A DNA stretch of 64,000 nucleotides from Leptospira vanthielii serovar Holland str. Waz Holland = ATCC 700522 (GTDB lineage: Bacteria; Spirochaetota; Leptospiria; Leptospirales; Leptospiraceae), in assembly GCF_000332455.1 (NCBI RefSeq), contig NZ_AOGY02000065.1, forward strand, positions 1 to 64,000, read 5' to 3'. Below the pieces are notes generated by a model. That model had not been told where the DNA came from, ran no database searches, and saw only the letters and a list, made by a program, of their open reading frames with translations. The translations under genes were made by a program, and so were the position numbers. This document shows positions 13,705 through 22,557 of the stretch, in pieces; positions within the stretch are counted from its first letter, which is position 1, and every line of letters begins with the position of its first letter.

Positions 13705-14547
13705 TCAGGATAGGTGGGGGTCGTCTTCGGGCAAATGATTTTTTGGAGGAGAGAGGCTCATACGAATGATATAGAGGGCAAGGAGGATGGTCCAGCCGAT
13801 GAGGAAAAAACGAAGGAAAAGGAAAACGTAGTAAATTGGTTTTGGGTCGCCTGGAACAATAAAAATCGTTAAGTCATTGGCGGTGACGATCTGCGAACCT
13901 GGGAATTTTTTTCGAATGGAGTCGAAGGCTTTGCGAAAGTCGCCAAGTCTTTCAGAAGGATCTAAATGGAAGTCGTTTGTATAACGTAAGGAACCTTCAT
14001 CACCAAAGGCATAAAAACGAGACTCCCAGCCAATAAAGCTAAATTCGGCGGGGAAGGAACCCGGTGGATTTTTTAGAAAAAAATAAAGTGTGCCACCTTC
14101 GTAGGAGAAAGAAGGGATTTGGCCTTCAAGTCGTAATTTTTCTTTGCTAAACCCATCTTCATAAAAATCCGACCAGTCCCCCCATTGGTAAACAGTTCCC
14201 GTTTCCTCTTTCCAAAGAAAACCGCCAAGGTTTGGTAAAGCTTCTAATGACCCTTCAAACGAAGTGAGTTTTTTGTTTTTTGTTTTTGCATCCGATTTTG
14301 TGAGACTAAGGGAACGAAGGGTATTTTTTAATTGGATGCGGAGGTCTCTCACTTCGGCGGTATTGGATTCATGGATTCGTTTGCGAATCTCTGTTTCTTC
14401 TTTGCGAAAAGGATTGGAAAATACAACTTCAGAAAGCGAATAAATGAATTCGGTAAGTGGGTCTTGAGAATCACCTTGGGTCTGGGCGAATGTACTTTCA
14501 GCACCTAAAAGAGATAGGAACAGGATGATTAAAAAATAGATTCTCAT
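13705..14547 (-). CDS. Secreted protein with C-terminal membrane anchor, unknown
   Basis: 280 residues. An N-terminal signal peptide (cleavage after TFAQ, about residue 22) and one transmembrane helix near residues 240-262 with a short cytoplasmic tail. The middle is rich in aromatic and acidic residues. This suggests a periplasmic domain tethered to the inner membrane. No known family is recognised. Confidence 0.75.
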   Translation of the reverse strand: MRIYFLIILFLSLLGAESTFAQTQGDSQDPLTEFIYSLSEVVFSNPFRKEETEIRKRIHESNTAEVRDLRIQLKNTLRSLSLTKSDAKTKNKKLTSFEGSLEALPNLGGFLWKEETGTVYQWGDWSDFYEDGFSKEKLRLEGQIPSFSYEGGTLYFFLKNPPGSFPAEFSFIGWESRFYAFGDEGSLRYTNDFHLDPSERLGDFRKAFDSIRKKFPGSQIVTANDLTIFIVPGDPKPIYYVFLFLRFFLIGWTILLALYIIRMSLSPPKNHLPEDDPHLS

Positions 14548-14576
14548 CTCTTTACCTATCGGCCAAATTGGGAAGA

Positions 14577-14936
14577 ATGATGAACTGTCCCATCTGCGAA
14601 GCCCATAAAAATGAAACTCAAATCCTCTTCCAAAACGAAGATTGGATACTCCGAAAAGCAGACCAAAACCTGGAAGGGTATATGTACATGGAACACCGCA
14701 GACATCTGGAGTCTTGGTTTACCTTAGGGATTAGCGAGTTTGAAAACTACGGGCGAGCTCTCCACAAAGCCACGGAGATTTTGAAAGAACACAATCCAGA
14801 AAAAATGTACATCGTTGCAATTGCGGAACGAGTTCCTCATTTGCATGTGCATTTGATTCCGCGTTATGAGAACCAAGAAAAGGGACTGGATCATATTGCA
14901 AAAGCCACCGGACCTGGATTTCCTAAACCAATGTAA
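14577..14936 (+). CDS. HIT-family nucleotide-binding hydrolase
   Basis: About 119 residues. Two cysteines at the front (CPIC) and the histidine triad HLHVHLIPR near the C terminus define a HIT protein. Members hydrolyse or transfer nucleotides from dinucleoside polyphosphates or nucleotide adducts. The frame extends to TTG 14568, but ATG 14577 or 14580 is more likely. The gene is divergent from 13705 and precedes two PPK2-like genes. Confidence 0.85.
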   Translation: MMNCPICEAHKNETQILFQNEDWILRKADQNLEGYMYMEHRRHLESWFTLGISEFENYGRALHKATEILKEHNPEKMYIVAIAERVPHLHVHLIPRYENQEKGLDHIAKATGPGFPKPM

Positions 14937-14956
14937 TGAAAAAGATAAATAAAAAA

Positions 14957-14982
14957 AGGTAGGTTTTTTAAAAAACTTACCT
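14957..14982 (+). terminator. Hairpin between HIT and PPK2-like genes
   Basis: AGGTAGGTTTTTT pairs with AAAAAACTTACCT with one mismatch. The A/T-rich stem can act as a terminator of the HIT gene or an attenuator 14 bp before the GTG of the next gene. Confidence 0.5.
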
Positions 14983-14995
14983 ATGATTTTCCCTT

Positions 14996-15751
14996 GTGGT
15001 TTTAGAAAGACATCCAACCAATCAGGTTCCCAAGTATTCAACGAGTGACCTTACTGACTTACAAGAAAGGTTCTTTTTGTTACAGCGGGAAAGTTCCAAA
15101 CAAAAAATCGCACATATTTTTTTGTTAGAAGGTTTTGCCTCCACCGGCAAAGGTTCCATCTTACAATCATTAACCATTCGTTTGGATCCTCGGAAGTTTA
15201 AAGTGTATTCACCTTATGTGCACCAATCAGAAGATAGAGGGTATCCCTTTCTTTGGAATTTTTGGCGTGTGGTTCCCCGGTATGGTGAGTTTCTGTTTTA
15301 TCTCAATACTTATTACAGTCGTTTAGCATACCTTCGTTCTGAGAAAAAAATCAACCTTTCTGAATATGATCACAGATTACTTTCTATTTTAAACACGGAG
15401 AGAATTCTTTCCAAAGACAAAATCATTGTTCATAAATTCTTTTTACATATTTCAAAAAAAGACCAAAAAAAACGTTTGGAAGATTCTAAAAAAAAGAAAA
15501 AGGAATGGGAACTCTCTGCATTCGATAAAGACCAAGGGCAACATTACAATCGTTACTTCGAGATTTTTGATGCGATATTGAGTTCCTCTCGAACCATTGA
15601 TTCACCTTGGCAAATCATCACGAGTGATAAAAAAGAAGACACCAAGTTACTTGTCTTTGAATCCATTCTCGAACGGTTGGAGCGAGTTCTACAATTCGAC
15701 TCGAGAACAGCACTCCAGTCGATAAACCACGGAACGGAGCTTATCCCATGA
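14996..15751 (+). CDS. PPK2-like protein, catalytically degenerate
   Basis: 251 residues, starting at GTG. It has the PPK2 fold signature EGFASTGKGS where active enzymes have GWDAAGKGG, but the Walker B block FDRSYYGR is replaced by LNTYYSR, so key acidic residues are lost. Lys-rich segments follow. The stop overlaps the next gene by ATGA, and that gene is a complete PPK2. In the two-domain class II PPK2 enzymes one domain is inactive, so this gene probably encodes the separate non-catalytic half. Confidence 0.75.
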   Translation: MVLERHPTNQVPKYSTSDLTDLQERFFLLQRESSKQKIAHIFLLEGFASTGKGSILQSLTIRLDPRKFKVYSPYVHQSEDRGYPFLWNFWRVVPRYGEFLFYLNTYYSRLAYLRSEKKINLSEYDHRLLSILNTERILSKDKIIVHKFFLHISKKDQKKRLEDSKKKKKEWELSAFDKDQGQHYNRYFEIFDAILSSSRTIDSPWQIITSDKKEDTKLLVFESILERLERVLQFDSRTALQSINHGTELIP

Positions 15752-16488
15752 AATCAAATATGAATACAAGTCGGATACTCCATCTAAATCAGTTAGATAA
15801 AACGCAGAGCTTACCACCTGATGCGTACCAGGCGAAGATGAAAGTCTTAAAAAATCGAATCAGAGAGCTTACTTTTCTTTCTAAAGCAAAAGATAGACCT
15901 GTTTTATTTGTATTTGAAGGTTGGGATGCTGCTGGAAAGGGGGGAGCGATTCGACGACTCACTCAGGAAATTGACCCAAGATTATTCGAAGTCCATAATA
16001 TATCCGCACCAAATTCTGAAGAAATCCAACACCATTATTTATGGCGGTTCTGGAACCGAATCCCCCAAAAAGGTCATATTGGAATCTTTGACCGATCTTA
16101 TTACGGCCGTGTCCTTGTGGAACGAGTGGAAGGTTTTGCTACCGAATCAGAATGGTTTAGGGCCTATGAAGAAATTTCTTTATTTGAAGAACAATTGGTG
16201 AGTTTTGGAACCATCGTCATTAAGTTTTGGCTCCATATCGATTCCGATGAACAACTGTTACGTTTTGAAACAAGAAAAAACGATCCTCTCAAACGTTGGA
16301 AACTAACCGAGGAAGATTGGCGTAACCGAGACAAATGGTCACTCTACGAAGAAGCCGCAAACCAAATGTTTCAAAAAACAGATGCCCCCAAAGCCCCTTG
16401 GTTTTTAGTCCCAGCCAATGACAAATACTTTGCCAGGACAATGATTCTGGAAACCGTTGTGGAACGTTTGCAGGAAGAATTAAAATGA
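15748..16488 (+). CDS. Polyphosphate kinase 2 family, active half
   Basis: 246 residues with Walker A GWDAAGKGGAIRRL near residues 54-67 and Walker B FDRSYYGRVLVERVEGFA, both complete, plus the basic lid (RKNDPLKRWKLTEEDW). PPK2 enzymes move phosphate between polyphosphate and AMP, ADP or GDP. The ATGA overlap with the degenerate PPK2 upstream suggests a heteromeric polyphosphate:AMP phosphotransferase. Cytoplasmic. The exact nucleotide preference cannot be read from sequence. Confidence 0.88.
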   Translation: MKSNMNTSRILHLNQLDKTQSLPPDAYQAKMKVLKNRIRELTFLSKAKDRPVLFVFEGWDAAGKGGAIRRLTQEIDPRLFEVHNISAPNSEEIQHHYLWRFWNRIPQKGHIGIFDRSYYGRVLVERVEGFATESEWFRAYEEISLFEEQLVSFGTIVIKFWLHIDSDEQLLRFETRKNDPLKRWKLTEEDWRNRDKWSLYEEAANQMFQKTDAPKAPWFLVPANDKYFARTMILETVVERLQEELK

Positions 16489-16512
16489 ATTATTCTTTGA
16501 TTTAATTTCCTT

Positions 16513-16540
16513 GACAATAGTTTCCTAGGAAACCATTGTC
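16513..16540. promoter_or_regulatory. 28-bp palindrome at MarR promoter
   Basis: GACAATAGTTTCCTAGGAAA followed by CCATTGTC. The centre GTTTCCTAGGAAAC is perfect and the outer GACAAT/ATTGTC arms also pair. It overlaps the TTGACA box at 16511 and lies just before the MarR start, as expected for an autoregulatory operator. Confidence 0.65.
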
Positions 16541-16545
16541 TGTTT

Positions 16546-17016
16546 ATGGGGAAAAAGGAAAAACTAGAACCAAGCCACTTAAAATCCCATATCGGGTATC
16601 ATTTGCGGATTGTATCCAATGCCGTTTCCCATTCCTTTGCAAAAAAACTGGCTACCCAGGACGTCACTGTTGCCGAATGGGTCATTCTTCGGGAAATGTA
16701 TTCCCAGGAGGAAAACACATCCCCAAGTATTGTGGCTGAGATCACAGGGCTCACAAGAGGTGCCGTATCCAAACTGATTGATCGTCTATTGCACAAGGGC
16801 CTTGTGACGCGAGCCGAAGCTACTGGAGACCGGCGTTATCAAGATATCAGGCTCACACCAAAAGCGGCCAAACTCATTCCTAAACTTTCCAAGATTGCAG
16901 ATGAAAATGACGCGACCTTTTTCTCGGAGCTTTCCCAAACCGAAAGGGACCTTCTCTTGGAAACACTCATCAAACTAACAGAACTACATAAACTGAATAC
17001 TAACCCAATCGAATGA
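16546..17016 (+). CDS. MarR-family transcriptional regulator
   Basis: 156 residues with the MarR winged helix: PSIVAEITGLTRGAVSKLID, then LVTRAEATGDRRYQDIRLT, the wing. It leads a short cluster with a DUF1398 protein and an EamA-type transporter, and a palindrome overlaps its promoter. It probably represses this cluster in response to a small molecule. ATG 16546 lies only 6 bases after the operator. Confidence 0.88.
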   Translation: MGKKEKLEPSHLKSHIGYHLRIVSNAVSHSFAKKLATQDVTVAEWVILREMYSQEENTSPSIVAEITGLTRGAVSKLIDRLLHKGLVTRAEATGDRRYQDIRLTPKAAKLIPKLSKIADENDATFFSELSQTERDLLLETLIKLTELHKLNTNPIE

Positions 17017-17026
17017 GGAAAAAACG

Positions 17027-17446
17027 ATGACAAGTCTAACAACGAAACTTACCGACGCACAAAAATTGGCGATGTCCATCCGTCCCAAAGTAGGAGGTTT
17101 TCCCGTCCTTGCGGAAGTCCTTCGTAGTACCGGAGTAGAAAGGAACCGCTGGTCACTCCCGTCCTGCCAAGCAATTTACCAGATGAAAGATGGTTCTGTC
17201 GTACAACAAGGAACTCCTCTTGTTAGTGGTGTTTTTGAGATCGCGAAATTTGACAGGGACGCTCTCATCACAGCACTTCGCACGGACCAAGAGGGTCGAA
17301 GCACTTTCCCCGAATTTCTAAAAGCAGCATGGGAGGCGGGTTGTATTGGTTATGATGTAGACTTCGCTTCTCGCAAGGTTGTCTACTATGGTGCGAACGG
17401 GGAAAGTTATTTGGAAGAGTATCCAGCGGTTGTGGTAAACCGATAA
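17027..17446 (+). CDS. DUF1398 family protein
   Basis: 139 residues. The C-terminal segment VVYYGANGESYLEEYPAV is the typical end of DUF1398 (YbcV-like) proteins, whose function is not known. It starts 10 bp after the MarR gene and is followed 8 bp later by a transporter, so the three are probably one transcript. Confidence 0.8.
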   Translation: MTSLTTKLTDAQKLAMSIRPKVGGFPVLAEVLRSTGVERNRWSLPSCQAIYQMKDGSVVQQGTPLVSGVFEIAKFDRDALITALRTDQEGRSTFPEFLKAAWEAGCIGYDVDFASRKVVYYGANGESYLEEYPAVVVNR

Positions 17447-17454
17447 TAAAAAAT

Positions 17455-17901
17455 ATGGAACTTAGAATGATACTCATCGGCGGGGTTTTCCCCGCTCTGC
17501 TTCTAGGAATGGGAACCGTCATTATGAAGCTAAGTCTTCGTGCGGGAATTAGTTTGCCCCTCTATTTGGTTTTTGTGGGGTTATCCATTTTTTGTTATGG
17601 AATTGTCTTTGCTTTTCAAAGTGGAATGAAAGAAGTCACTTTAAGTGGGGGACTCTTTGCTTTTCTTATGGGCCTTTCCTGGTCTACAGCCATCTATTGT
17701 ATGAGTTATGGTATTTCGGTCTTGAAGATGCCCGTATCAGTCATTGCTCCTCTTACAAATTCCAATGCAATCGTTGCGGTCATCTTGGGGGCTATTGTAT
17801 TTTCCGAATGGAAAGACTTGAATTTATTAAAAGTTTTCATCGGAACAATGCTAATTGTTCTAGGAGGAATCATTGTATCCAGTTCTATAAGAACAACCTA
17901 A
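17455..17901 (+). CDS. Single-domain EamA/DMT-type transporter
   Basis: 148 residues with five hydrophobic helices and the C-terminal pattern PLTNSNAIVAVILGAIVFSE of EamA domains. With only one EamA half it would need to form a dimer, as in SMR-type transporters. Part of the MarR cluster, so possibly an exporter induced by its ligand. Confidence 0.8.
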   Translation: MELRMILIGGVFPALLLGMGTVIMKLSLRAGISLPLYLVFVGLSIFCYGIVFAFQSGMKEVTLSGGLFAFLMGLSWSTAIYCMSYGISVLKMPVSVIAPLTNSNAIVAVILGAIVFSEWKDLNLLKVFIGTMLIVLGGIIVSSSIRTT

Positions 17902-17963
17902 GATTTATATATTTATGATACTTCCTTTTTTATTAATACTGCTATACAGAGTAATTGCTTATA

Positions 17964-18362
17964 CTAGAACCAATTTTCTAATTTAAGGGATTGAATTCTC
18001 GAGAATTCTTTTTGATTATTTGTGACAAGTATTCCATTGTTATTTAATACGATTGAAGCTATAATCAGATCGTTTGGACCAATTGATAATCCCTTTAATT
18101 CTAAATTGGAACGAATTTCAGAATAGATTTCGGATTCTGTATCATTAAAACCAATAATTTCAAAAGGATCTACGAAATCTAAAACAATATCCCTGTTTTT
18201 TTTGGGGTTTTGACTTTTTAGTGCACCTAATAAAAGTTCTGCTTTTACTATAGAAGGAATTTTGATTCGATTTGGATTAAGTTTTTTAATGTTATTTTCA
18301 ATATTAATATTTTTGCCTTTAAGAAAGTAAATACATATGTTTGTATCTAAAAAATAGTTCAG
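17964..18362 (-). CDS. vapC: VapC-type PIN ribonuclease toxin with CTG start
   Basis: 132 residues. The start YFLDTNICIYFL carries the first PIN acidic residue, SIVKAELLLGA the second, GPNDLIIAS the third, and VTNNQKEFSRI and LKLENW are the usual VapC ending. There is no ATG, GTG or TTG at the expected position: the codon overlapping the antitoxin stop is CTG (CTGA instead of ATGA). VapC proteins cleave RNA, often initiator tRNA. It may be translated poorly from CTG or be silenced. Confidence 0.75.
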   Translation of the reverse strand: MNYFLDTNICIYFLKGKNINIENNIKKLNPNRIKIPSIVKAELLLGALKSQNPKKNRDIVLDFVDPFEIIGFNDTESEIYSEIRSNLELKGLSIGPNDLIIASIVLNNNGILVTNNQKEFSRIQSLKLENWF

Positions 18363-18589
18363 AAAGCTTCTCTCTTACTATCATCTTTAAAACTTATTGG
18401 ATCAGGTTTATTGAAGGATTTATCATCAATAGAACCATATAATTGAAAAAAATTGTCAGGCCATTTTTTCTCAAAGGAACTTTGTAGTTTTCCTTTAACC
18501 CATTGCGATATAGAAACTTTTTCCTTTTTTGCAGCTAATTCAATTTTTTTGAGTGTATCTTGATCTAAATATAATGATAACTGCGGCAT
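18359..18589 (-). CDS. vapB: VapB-like ribbon-helix-helix antitoxin
   Basis: 76 residues. The N terminus (PQLSLYLDQDTLKKIELAAK) is a ribbon-helix-helix DNA-binding region. It has an AGGAG ribosome site and overlaps the PIN toxin by 4 bases. It should neutralise the toxin and repress the operon. Confidence 0.8.
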   Translation of the reverse strand: MPQLSLYLDQDTLKKIELAAKKEKVSISQWVKGKLQSSFEKKWPDNFFQLYGSIDDKSFNKPDPISFKDDSKREAF

Positions 18590-18719
18590 TTCAGTCTCCT
18601 ATTAAAAGCTTGATGCAAGTATATGCGCAAGTATGTTTGTGTCAATTCTATTTTCAGACATTGGAATTTCTTTTATTTTGATTCATTTTGTAATTGTTTA
18701 CATAACACTATCTATGCAT

Positions 18720-19331
18720 CTACTTATACGGCCTTTGTTTGATTTGAAATGTGTAGGTTCTATCTTCCGAAAAAACAAGCACCTGAGCATAAAAACCTAA
18801 ATCCAGAGAACGAAACTTCGATCGGAATATGGAGGCATCTTCATCAAAGATTTCTTTGCGACAGTCGACAACCAAGTCTTTCCATTTTTTTTTGGAAACC
18901 GAATAGTATAAAAATCCATTGGCCTGAGCAGGGATGGTTCTTGTTTCCCATTGGATCTCTTCTTTAAAACACAAAATTCCTTGTCTCGTTTGGATTCGAA
19001 ACTCAGACTTCCAATTGGGGTTTGGCACCTGGATCTCCGACTTAGTACCATTCTCTATAAATAAAAAGTAACCTTGGAACAAATCATCTTCTTCTCTTGA
19101 TAGACTCAAATAGGTTGGGTAGCCGTCTACGATCTGTTTGTCGGACTGGGTTCGATTTTGGAAACTTCCTGGGTTTAAAGCACGAAACCCAATATAAAAA
19201 ATGAGAACCACAAGAACCAAATCAATGAGAAGGACAACCTGCCTCCATCTTGTTTTTTTGTTTTTGTCCCCAATTTGTTTTAGGTATTCGCGAAATTCTT
19301 CGGGAGAACGAGAGTGGTATCCTTTTCCCAT
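18720..19331 (-). CDS. Single-pass membrane protein of unknown function
   Basis: 203 residues. A cytoplasmic basic N terminus, one transmembrane helix near residues 30-52 (VVLLIDLVLVVLIFYIGF) and a mostly beta extracytoplasmic domain. It directly abuts nnrDE (adjacent stop and start) and is likely co-transcribed. No family recognised. Confidence 0.75.
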   Translation of the reverse strand: MGKGYHSRSPEEFREYLKQIGDKNKKTRWRQVVLLIDLVLVVLIFYIGFRALNPGSFQNRTQSDKQIVDGYPTYLSLSREEDDLFQGYFLFIENGTKSEIQVPNPNWKSEFRIQTRQGILCFKEEIQWETRTIPAQANGFLYYSVSKKKWKDLVVDCRKEIFDEDASIFRSKFRSLDLGFYAQVLVFSEDRTYTFQIKQRPYK

Positions 19332-20825
19332 CTAAAGGATCTCCACAAGAGATTTTAGAATTTGGTGGGCAGAAGGGTAAGGTTCTTCCAATTGTTTGGA
19401 ATGGTCCAAAAAGGAAAGAGCCAAATGGACAGCCTCTGGAATGGGTAAATCCAAACTCAAATACCGAGCGAGGATCCCGGAAAGTAAATCTCCTGTTCCC
19501 ATAGTCGCTAGTTTCGGATTGGGTGATTCCCAAACATAAGAAGAACCATCAGGACAAACAAGAAGGCTCACAAAGGATTTTAAGAGCACATAAACATTGT
19601 TTTGTGGACAATATTCAATTAATGAATCGTATGCGGCCTGAACCGAGTGGTGGGTAAGGCCTGTCATTCGGTTTAACTCACCCACGTGAGGTGTGAGAAG
19701 GATTTGATTTCCTTTGGGAAGTGGATTCGCTTTTGTGGGAATGGCACCGGCATCTAAAACTAAACGGACACCATCAGGCACAATCCATCCACTGAGATCA
19801 TTCGGATACTGGGTAAGGCCTGGACCCACAACCAAGGTTTTTGTTTTTTTAAAAAAAGGATCCTCTAGAGTTTCTGAAAGCGAACCAGTTTTTGCCATTT
19901 TCGAAAGGTCTTCTTTCAGAATCAGGGAACTGATTTTGAGAGAAGGGGAAAAAATTTTACTAATCCCTCCACCTAACTGAGAAAAGGCCTGTTCGGAAAG
20001 GAAAATGGCTCCTTCCATTCCATCCGAACCTCCATAAAATAAGGCAGAGCCCGCACTGTATTTATGGTCTTTGTTTTTTCGTTTGATGACAGAAATTGCC
20101 GATTCGGGATCTGGTTCTAAATAATACCGTTTGGAAAAGGTAACATCGTTTAAATGAGAACGTACAGGAAATCCAATTGATTCATAGTATCTCGGAATGA
20201 TGGAATCCTTTTCATAAATAAATCCAATATTTTCCCATTTTCTAGTCCCAAGTTCCTCAATGGAATCGGCAAACACAAAACTAGGGGCATCGGTATCTTT
20301 TTCCCCGAGAGTATAAGGATTCCAGCCACTCGCTGTATCCAGGGACAACCGATAAAAAAATACATCCGACTCATTAATGGTATCAATGAGTTCCGTCAGT
20401 TCTTCCGAAAGAGTATTCTGAAATCCTGTTCCGAGAAGTGCATCCACGAGAAGGACAGAATCTTCTTCTGCCTCTTCCCATTCTTTGTAAAAATCATCAA
20501 CGGTTCCAATGGCACCGAGTGTTTTGGAAACTAAAGATTCGTAAAACTTTCCCGCCTCGTTTTTATTAGGTGATGTGGCAAAACACCGAACGGAATATCC
20601 TTCTTGGTATAGGGTATGGGCCAGTGCATAACCATCCCCGCCGTTTCCTCCACTCCCAGAAAAAATCCAGATGGATTCTGCCGTTTTCCACAAGTCTTCG
20701 TTGGCATGAAAAACAGAAAGGGCCGCCATTCCCATTAAGGTTTGTTCGCTAAACCCCAATTCCTTTGTTGTGAGAGAATCTATTGTTTTAGATTCTTTGT
20801 TTGTGAATAAGGGTTTGTGTTTCAT
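19332..20825 (-). CDS. nnr: Bifunctional NAD(P)H-hydrate repair enzyme NnrDE
   Basis: 497 residues. The front half is the epimerase domain with FSGSGGNGGDGYALA. The back half is the ADP-dependent dehydratase with KYSAGSALFYGGSDGMEGA, a VVGPGLTQ segment and ATMGTGDLLSGILA. Together they repair hydrated NADH and NADPH. Length is usual for the fused enzyme. Confidence 0.92.
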   Translation of the reverse strand: MKHKPLFTNKESKTIDSLTTKELGFSEQTLMGMAALSVFHANEDLWKTAESIWIFSGSGGNGGDGYALAHTLYQEGYSVRCFATSPNKNEAGKFYESLVSKTLGAIGTVDDFYKEWEEAEEDSVLLVDALLGTGFQNTLSEELTELIDTINESDVFFYRLSLDTASGWNPYTLGEKDTDAPSFVFADSIEELGTRKWENIGFIYEKDSIIPRYYESIGFPVRSHLNDVTFSKRYYLEPDPESAISVIKRKNKDHKYSAGSALFYGGSDGMEGAIFLSEQAFSQLGGGISKIFSPSLKISSLILKEDLSKMAKTGSLSETLEDPFFKKTKTLVVGPGLTQYPNDLSGWIVPDGVRLVLDAGAIPTKANPLPKGNQILLTPHVGELNRMTGLTHHSVQAAYDSLIEYCPQNNVYVLLKSFVSLLVCPDGSSYVWESPNPKLATMGTGDLLSGILARYLSLDLPIPEAVHLALSFLDHSKQLEEPYPSAHQILKSLVEIL

Positions 20826-21932
20826 TTAGATCCAACGATACACTTCGAGGGCACCTGCACGAATCCGAACCGAATAGATATTATCAAAAGCATCCGTATA
20901 GGTCTCTCTCCACTGTCCCCGAGGAGTCGAAAAAGGAATCCGTTTGTTATTGATATGGTTTCCTTCTTTGTCATGGACTTGGAGCCTTGCTGCGTTTCCG
21001 CCGTCTTCTGTTTCCCAGATATAAAATTCCCCATTGTTGCGAATGGAAAATAGAATTTCCGAGGGGTCTTGGATTTCTTTTAAAAATTCAGACTGTTTGG
21101 AATCAAAAACAAAACGAAAGATCCTACGGAATTTAAAACGTTTGTCCTTTTTCGAGTAATAACTAAAAGATCCGAGAACATACTCACCTTCCGGATGGGG
21201 CAGGAGTTTATCGAGAGTGATGTCATATTCTTTAGCATCGTTACTGGCAAATACATCAAGTCCCGACTCTTTTAGATTTCCCTTTAGCTCACCTTCTTCA
21301 AAATAAGAAAGTCGCATTTCTTCTGCGATGCGGTGGTAAACAAATAACTTTTCCCCATCTCCCGGTAAAATAAATTCGATGTAACGAAAAGGTTCGGAGT
21401 TTTTTCCAGAAGCCCCTAACATAAACTTTACGACACCTTTTTGGGAGATTTGTACAAGAAACGATGGAAGGACTGTTGCCCCTTGGGTGGAAAAGGCGCC
21501 ACTGTATGTTTTGTATAAGTTCTCTTGGCCTTGGGGAAGTTCCATTCCCTTGGTGGAAATTCTGTTTTGAACAATGAGATCCCCATCTTCATTCATAGCA
21601 ACTATTCCGATCCCACCGAACCGAAAAGGGTAATGGGGAATTCCAGAATTGGATTTGAAATCCGGGTTGCCAAGAGTGGCATCAAGCCTTCCATTTCTGT
21701 CAAAAAGTTTGATTACAGCTTGTTTATTGTCCGCCATGGCGCTAATATTGGAAGAATTGGGGATGGTCAGTGGGACATTGGTGAGTACTTGGTTCACCAC
21801 CACACCTTCGAAACTCTCGTTGGTTTGTCCAAGGGGTATGCGAAAGAGGATTTCCTCTTTCAGGCTCTCCACTCGGAAGCGAAGGCAGGATAGGGAGAGT
21901 AAGAGGGTGAGGAAAAGATAAAGGGTTCGCAT
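20826..21932 (-). CDS. Propeller-like lipoprotein
   Basis: 368 residues from ATG 21932 (MRTLYLFLTLLLSLSC, lipobox SLSC). The frame is open 32 codons further upstream, but that would precede the signal peptide. The mature part has repeats of about 45 residues with FDRNGRLDATLG, MNEDGDLIVQNR, SQKGVVKFMLG and YDKEGN-like motifs, as in beta-propellers. It is one base from nnrDE. Probably a periplasmic or surface lipoprotein; ligand unknown. Confidence 0.75.
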   Translation of the reverse strand: MRTLYLFLTLLLSLSCLRFRVESLKEEILFRIPLGQTNESFEGVVVNQVLTNVPLTIPNSSNISAMADNKQAVIKLFDRNGRLDATLGNPDFKSNSGIPHYPFRFGGIGIVAMNEDGDLIVQNRISTKGMELPQGQENLYKTYSGAFSTQGATVLPSFLVQISQKGVVKFMLGASGKNSEPFRYIEFILPGDGEKLFVYHRIAEEMRLSYFEEGELKGNLKESGLDVFASNDAKEYDITLDKLLPHPEGEYVLGSFSYYSKKDKRFKFRRIFRFVFDSKQSEFLKEIQDPSEILFSIRNNGEFYIWETEDGGNAARLQVHDKEGNHINNKRIPFSTPRGQWRETYTDAFDNIYSVRIRAGALEVYRWI

Positions 21933-22064
21933 GGTGCAACATCCATTCCCTAATTTTTTATTTACAGGACAACTCGCTTTTCCTAGCTTGACAGTAGACA
22001 TGTTAAATTTTAGCATGAGCTGGGTCACTTATACAGATTCCTATTGGAATCTTTTGGAAATGGT

Positions 22065-22553
22065 TTGGTATATACCGAGGAAAACATCAGAGAACTTATT
22101 TTACGCGTTCTCGCTCCACCTCTAGCGCTTTTTTCGCTCCAAGTACAGAATCGGAAAAACCACGCCCTCATTGAGATAGAACTTGATCATCTCACAGACA
22201 AAACTGGCTCAGCTAGTTTGGAAGACTGTGAGAATGTTTCCAGGGGACTCAAAGAGGAGCTGGATTTATGGGGAGAGGAATTTGATTTCACTCTCCAAGT
22301 CTCCTCCGCAGGAGCAGAACGTGTTTTGCGTCTGCCGGAGGATTTAAGTCGTTTCCAAGGACTTTTAGTCAAACTAGAAGTACCGCTGGAAGCAGGAAAA
22401 TGGGACAAACGATTGTATCGTTTGGGACCGGTTTCGGGGGATTCAGTTGAGCTTACGCTTTACGATCGTAAAACTCGACACAAAAAGAACCAAAAATCGG
22501 TATCTATGCCCATCGCAGAAATACGAAAGGGAAATTTGTATTTAGAAATTTAA
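22065..22553 (+). CDS. rimP: Ribosome maturation factor RimP
   Basis: About 162 residues. It has the RimP N-terminal pattern with NRKNHALIEIELD and SLEDCENVSRGL, and the VSSAGAERVLRLPEDL motif (usual VSSPGxxRPL). First gene of the nusA-infB operon, 4 bp before nusA. The frame opens at TTG 22044; TTG 22065 (MVYTEENI) has GGA 6 bases upstream and fits better, but neither is certain. Confidence 0.88.
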   Translation: MVYTEENIRELILRVLAPPLALFSLQVQNRKNHALIEIELDHLTDKTGSASLEDCENVSRGLKEELDLWGEEFDFTLQVSSAGAERVLRLPEDLSRFQGLLVKLEVPLEAGKWDKRLYRLGPVSGDSVELTLYDRKTRHKKNQKSVSMPIAEIRKGNLYLEI

Positions 22554-22557
22554 GACT

